Assembly: GCA_904420255.1 (NCBI GenBank)
Contig: CAJFUT010000134.1
Span: 1 to 8,355 of the forward strand
Source: an uncultured Angelakisella sp.
Lineage (GTDB): Bacteria; Bacillota; Clostridia; Oscillospirales; Ruminococcaceae
Reading direction: 5' to 3'
DNA: 8,355 bases
Positions 5,765 through 8,355 of this stretch are shown in pieces. The position numbers were made by a program, and so were the translations under genes. The notes under the pieces were generated by a model, which worked only from the letters and a program-made list of their open reading frames with translations, searched no databases and was not told where the DNA came from. The first letter of the stretch is position 1, and each line of letters begins with the position of its first letter.

Positions 5765-6047
5765 CACCCCTATGATACCACATTTTGGCGGCGGGTAGGA
5801 GTGATTTTGGGGAAGGATATGAAAAAAGTTTACAAAATCCCCCATCCTGCCACCGCCCCGGCTCTAGGAAACAGGGGCGATTTATGATAAGATGGAAGGT
5901 ACCGTATTGCCCTTTGCCCGCGGAAGGCGGGAACGCTTTGAAATTTTCCGGGCGCGGGCCTCTTCCCGGGGTACGGGGGAGGGGCCAGGGCCTGAAAAGG
6001 ATAGACGGCCGGGGAGCAGCGCCCCGGCGGAAGGAGGAAAAGCCCCG
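5765..6047. other. Spacer upstream of the rodA-like gene
   Basis: No gene is supported. The plus strand is AT-richer at 5771-5840, then GC-rich. A candidate -10 for the plus-strand unit is TATGAT at 5883-5888, but the -35 position is GGCTCT, so I do not call a promoter. Near the gene, GCCGGGG (6008-6014) pairs with CCCCGGC (6022-6028), a 7-bp hairpin directly before the ribosome-binding site GGAAGGAGG that might affect translation. The frame of the gene stays open back to an ATG at 5892, but that extension is Arg/Gly/Pro-rich and lacks a ribosome-binding site. Confidence 0.5.
5772..5780 (-). promoter_or_regulatory. Possible extended -10 promoter for fhs
   Basis: On the minus strand TGG-TATCAT (5780-5772) fits an extended -10 element (TGn followed by a 5-of-6 match to TATAAT). 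No good -35 is present 16-18 bases upstream. It would start transcription near 5764, just before the 14-bp hairpin of the leader. An alternative -10 is TATAAA at about 5763-5758, also without a -35. Confidence 0.35.
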
Positions 6048-7169
6048 ATGAAATGGATCTCGGCCTTTTTCAGCCGCTTCTGGCAGCGGGCGGACAAGCT
6101 GACCCTCTGCCTGGCCCTGGGCCTCTCCGCCCTGAGCACCCTCTGCATCTACGCCATCTACCTGGCGGGGTACTGCCAGGAGCGGCCCTGGCAGGTCCAG
6201 GCCCTGGCCACGGGGCTGGGCCTCTGCGCCGTGGTGGTGATGGTGGCCCTTTTTGACTACGAAACCCTGGCGGGGCTCTGGAAATTCTACGCCCCCGCCA
6301 CCATGGCGCTGATGGTCTGGACCGCCTTCTTTGGCGAAACCCGCCAGGGCTCGGATAACCGGAGCTGGCTGAACCTGGGCTTTACCACCATCCAGCCCAG
6401 CGAAATCTGGAAATTCGCCTTTATCCTGGCCTTCGCCTGGCACCTGGCCCAGGTGCGGGAGGAGCTGAACAAGCCCCGGGTGCTGGGGCCGGTGCTGATC
6501 CACGCCGCCCTGGGGCCGGGGCTGGTGCTGCTCCAGAAGGACACCGGGGTGGCCCTGGTGATGTTTGTCATCGCGGCGGCCATGCTCTTTGTGGCGGGGC
6601 TCTCCCGGAAGCTGATCCTGGGGGCCATGGGCCTGGGGGCCCTCTCGGTGCCGGTGCTGTGGCGGTACGTCCTGTCGGACTTCCAGAAAAGCCGCATCCT
6701 CAGCATCTTCGACCCCCAGCAGTTCGCCGAAACCGAGGCCATGCAGCAGCTGGAGGGGCTGGATTCCCTGGGCTCCGGGCAGATCTTCGGCATCGGCCTC
6801 TTCGCCGAGAACCACAACTACGTCCCGGAGATGTACAACGACTTCATCTTCACCTTCATCGGGGAATCCCTGGGCTTTGTGGGCTGCGTGGCGGTGATCC
6901 TGGCCCTGGCGGTGATCTGCGGGCGGATCCTCTGGACCGGGGCGGTCTGCAAAAGCTATGTGGGCAAATACATCTGCGTGGGCGTTTTCGCCATGCTGGC
7001 CTGCCAGATTGTCATCAATATCGGGATGTGCCTCATGGTGCTGCCGGTCATCGGCATCACCCTGCCCCTTCTTTCCGCCGGGGGGACCTCGGTGGTATCG
7101 GTCTACCTGAGCCTGGGGCTGGTGATGCTGGTCCACGGCAGCAACCGCAAGAATATGTTTACCGAATAG
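6048..7169 (+). CDS. rodA: SEDS-family peptidoglycan glycosyltransferase, RodA/FtsW type
   Basis: Integral membrane enzyme that polymerises lipid II into glycan strands, normally with a class B penicillin-binding protein. The 373-residue product has about ten hydrophobic segments. Family motifs: GSDNRSWLNLG (101-111) and IQPSEIWKFAF (115-125), QKDTGVALV (163-171), LGSGQIFGIGLF (241-252), then YNDFIFTFIGESLGFVG (263-279), where Asp265 sits in the DFIF motif that holds the likely catalytic acid of RodA. Near the end are NIGMCLMVLPVIGITLPLLSAGG (324-346). NIGM and PVIGI favour RodA/SpoVE over other members, but elongation, division and sporulation roles cannot be separated by eye. The start at 6048 is chosen for GGAAGGAGG upstream and a proper N-terminus. 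mreBCD, a class B PBP and min genes are absent; only a dehydrogenase follows, 23 bases on. The gene symbol is a best guess within the family. Confidence 0.88.
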   Translation: MKWISAFFSRFWQRADKLTLCLALGLSALSTLCIYAIYLAGYCQERPWQVQALATGLGLCAVVVMVALFDYETLAGLWKFYAPATMALMVWTAFFGETRQGSDNRSWLNLGFTTIQPSEIWKFAFILAFAWHLAQVREELNKPRVLGPVLIHAALGPGLVLLQKDTGVALVMFVIAAAMLFVAGLSRKLILGAMGLGALSVPVLWRYVLSDFQKSRILSIFDPQQFAETEAMQQLEGLDSLGSGQIFGIGLFAENHNYVPEMYNDFIFTFIGESLGFVGCVAVILALAVICGRILWTGAVCKSYVGKYICVGVFAMLACQIVINIGMCLMVLPVIGITLPLLSAGGTSVVSVYLSLGLVMLVHGSNRKNMFTE

Positions 7170-7192
7170 ACAGAAAGGACGTGTCCGTCAAG

Positions 7193-8143
7193 ATGAAAAC
7201 CGTTCTGGTCCTGCTGCCGGTGGAGCAGCGCCACAAGGAGCTGCTGGAGGCCGCCGCCCCCGGCTGGGAATTCCTCTACACCCCCGCCAGCAAGGTGGCC
7301 GGCGGGCAGCTTGCCCGGGCCAACGTCATCATCGGCAACCTGCCCGCCTACCGGCTGCCCCAGTGCCCCGCCCTGGAGTGGATGCAGCTCAACAGCGCCG
7401 GGGCCGAGGCCTACTGCAAGCCCGGCGTCCTGGGCCCCCAGGTCCTCCTCACCAACGCCTCCGGCGCCTACGGCCTGGCTATCGCCGAGCATATGGTGGG
7501 GGTGACCCTCATGATGATGAAAAACCTCCATATCTACCGGGACCACCAGCGGGACGCCCTCTGGCAGAACGAGGGCCGGGTGGCCTCCATCTGGGGCTCC
7601 ACCTTCCTTATCCTGGGGCTGGGGGACATCGGCGGGGAGTTCGCCCGGCGGGTCCGCCTCCTGGGAGGGAAGGCCGTCGGCCTCCGCCGCACCCCCGGGG
7701 ACTGCCCCGACTGGCTGGACGGCCTTTACACCATGGAGAAGCTGGATGAGCTGCTGCCCCAGGCCGACGTGGTGGCCATGAGCCTCCCCGGCACCCCCCA
7801 GACCGCCGGCATCATGGACCGCCGCCGCCTGGGGCTGATGAAGCCCTCCGCCTACCTCATCAACGTGGGCCGGGGCAACGCCGTGGACACCGACGCCCTC
7901 CTCCAGGCCCTGGAGGGCGGCCGCCTGGCGGGTGCCGCCCTGGACGTGGTGGAGCCGGAGCCCCTGCCCCCGGACCATCCCCTCTGGGCCTGCCCCAGGG
8001 CGGTGATCACCCCCCACGCCGCCGGCAAGTTCAACCTCCCGGAAACCTTCGAGCGGATTGTCCGCATCTCGGCGGAGAACCTGGCCGCCTACCACCAGGG
8101 CCGCCCCCTCCGCAACCTGGTCAACCGCAAGACCGGCTACTAA
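7193..8143 (+). CDS. D-isomer-specific 2-hydroxyacid dehydrogenase
   Basis: Cytoplasmic oxidoreductase that interconverts a 2-hydroxyacid and its 2-oxoacid with NAD(P)H. The product is 316 residues, standard for the family. The Rossmann loop is GLGDIG (142-147), and the catalytic triad is present: Arg227 in NVGRG, Glu254 in DVVEPEP and His275 in TPHAAG. After the second strand the usual acidic residue is missing and Arg165-Arg166 follow (GLRRTP), which suggests NADP(H) preference. Substrate cannot be set from sequence: hydroxypyruvate/glyoxylate reductase, D-lactate dehydrogenase or others are possible; it lacks the C-terminal ACT domain of many SerA enzymes. It follows the rodA-like gene by 23 bases, so it is probably co-transcribed. 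The ribosome-binding site AAAGGA is 13 bases from the ATG, a long spacing; an in-frame GTG at 7181 is too close to it to be better. Confidence 0.93.
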   Translation: MKTVLVLLPVEQRHKELLEAAAPGWEFLYTPASKVAGGQLARANVIIGNLPAYRLPQCPALEWMQLNSAGAEAYCKPGVLGPQVLLTNASGAYGLAIAEHMVGVTLMMMKNLHIYRDHQRDALWQNEGRVASIWGSTFLILGLGDIGGEFARRVRLLGGKAVGLRRTPGDCPDWLDGLYTMEKLDELLPQADVVAMSLPGTPQTAGIMDRRRLGLMKPSAYLINVGRGNAVDTDALLQALEGGRLAGAALDVVEPEPLPPDHPLWACPRAVITPHAAGKFNLPETFERIVRISAENLAAYHQGRPLRNLVNRKTGY

Positions 8144-8147
8144 TTCA

Positions 8148-8176
8148 GCGGGCCAAAGGCCCGCAACCCCTTTTTT
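8148..8176 (+). terminator. Intrinsic terminator after the dehydrogenase gene
   Basis: GCGGGCC (8148-8154) and GGCCCGC (8158-8164) form a 7-bp perfect stem with an AAA loop, followed by AACCCC and six T residues (8171-8176). It starts 5 bases after the stop codon. The T-run is a little further from the stem than ideal, but position and shape fit the end of the rodA-dehydrogenase transcript. Confidence 0.72.
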
Positions 8177-8271
8177 CACAACGCTGCGCGGATGGAAGAC
8201 TTTTGATTTGCTGCTGCGCTGGGATACTGATTTTTCTCGCTGGCGCGAAGCTGTCCTTCTTGTTTTAGTCC

Positions 8272-8286
8272 GGTCGCAGCGCGACC
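8272..8286 (+). repeat. Small hairpin next to the right-end repeat
   Basis: GGTCGC (8272-8277) and GCGACC (8281-8286) form a 6-bp perfect stem with an AGC loop, 7 bases before the larger hairpin repeat. Between 8177 and 8271 I see nothing else: no open frame with a ribosome-binding site and no RNA gene. Confidence 0.4.
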
Positions 8287-8293
8287 CCGGGCT

Positions 8294-8355
8294 TCACTTT
8301 CTCTGCCGAGAGAAAGTGACAAAGAGCGGCCGGGGAGCAAGGGCCGAGGGCCTTC
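8294..8355 (+). repeat. Hairpin-containing repeat, right copy (partial at window edge)
   Basis: TCACTTTCTCT (8294-8304) pairs with AGAGAAAGTGA (8309-8319): 11 base pairs around GCCG. The sequence that follows, CAAAGAGCGGCCGGGGAGC, matches CCAAAGATTGACCGGGGAGG beside the left-end hairpin read on the minus strand. The stem itself also shares CACTTTCT/AGAAAGTG with the left copy while the loops differ. This is the same repeat family in the opposite orientation; it continues beyond the window. Confidence 0.6.

Noticed and set aside
5892..6047. Upstream extension of the rodA-like gene to an ATG at 5892
   Set aside because: The extra 52 residues are Arg/Gly/Pro-rich and soluble, and the ATG lacks a ribosome-binding site, whereas 6048 has GGAAGGAGG and a normal N-terminus.
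5727..7136. 469-codon minus-strand open frame opposite the rodA-like gene
   Set aside because: His/Gln/Gly-rich shadow of the membrane protein gene; no family motif and no ribosome-binding site.
1..8355. Mobile element, phage, defence system or CRISPR array
   Set aside because: No transposase, integrase, nuclease, toxin-antitoxin pair or spaced direct repeats were seen; all well-supported genes are housekeeping or a small lipoprotein.

Overview
The window is a stretch of ordinary chromosome, mostly housekeeping genes, from a GC-rich Firmicute. Clostridia of the Oscillospiraceae type (Flavonifractor or Lawsonibacter-like gut bacteria) fit best. This rests on strong AGGAGG ribosome-binding sites, two Bacillus/Clostridium-type tRNAs, very GC-rich third codon positions, an fhs gene, and a lipoprotein with a Gram-positive style signal peptide. 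The genus is inference. No phage, plasmid, insertion sequence or CRISPR array is visible.

Layout on the minus strand, read right to left. An operon-like run starts at about 5764 and continues with fhs (10-formyl-tetrahydrofolate synthesis), a small Tyr/Asp-tailed lipoprotein of unknown function, tsaE and tsaB (two parts of the t6A tRNA-modification machinery), rpiB (pentose phosphate isomerase) and, after a 292-base palindrome-rich gap, upp (uracil salvage). tsaE/tsaB and tsaB/rpiB overlap by ATGA junctions, so they are almost certainly co-translated. Further left is a separate tRNA unit, tRNA-Met(CAU) then tRNA-Glu(UUC), driven by a perfect consensus promoter (TTGACA-17-TATAAT) and ended by a UUCG-loop terminator.

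Layout on the plus strand. A RodA/FtsW-type SEDS peptidoglycan polymerase (6048-7169) is followed 23 bases later by a D-2-hydroxyacid dehydrogenase (7193-8143) and a terminator. This unit is divergent from fhs; the roughly 500-base spacer between them is full of inverted repeats and has no convincing gene.

How the genes relate. fhs and upp feed nucleotide synthesis, and rpiB supplies ribose 5-phosphate, the precursor of the PRPP that Upp uses. TsaE and TsaB act in t6A37 formation on ANN-decoding tRNAs, and the elongator tRNA-Met encoded nearby has the U36-A37 expected of such a substrate.

The parts most worth a second look are non-coding: a related hairpin repeat at the two ends of the window in inverted orientation, a structured fhs leader with competing pairings and a terminator-like hairpin, and the palindrome-rich gap before upp. 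I did not find a clearly new biological system.
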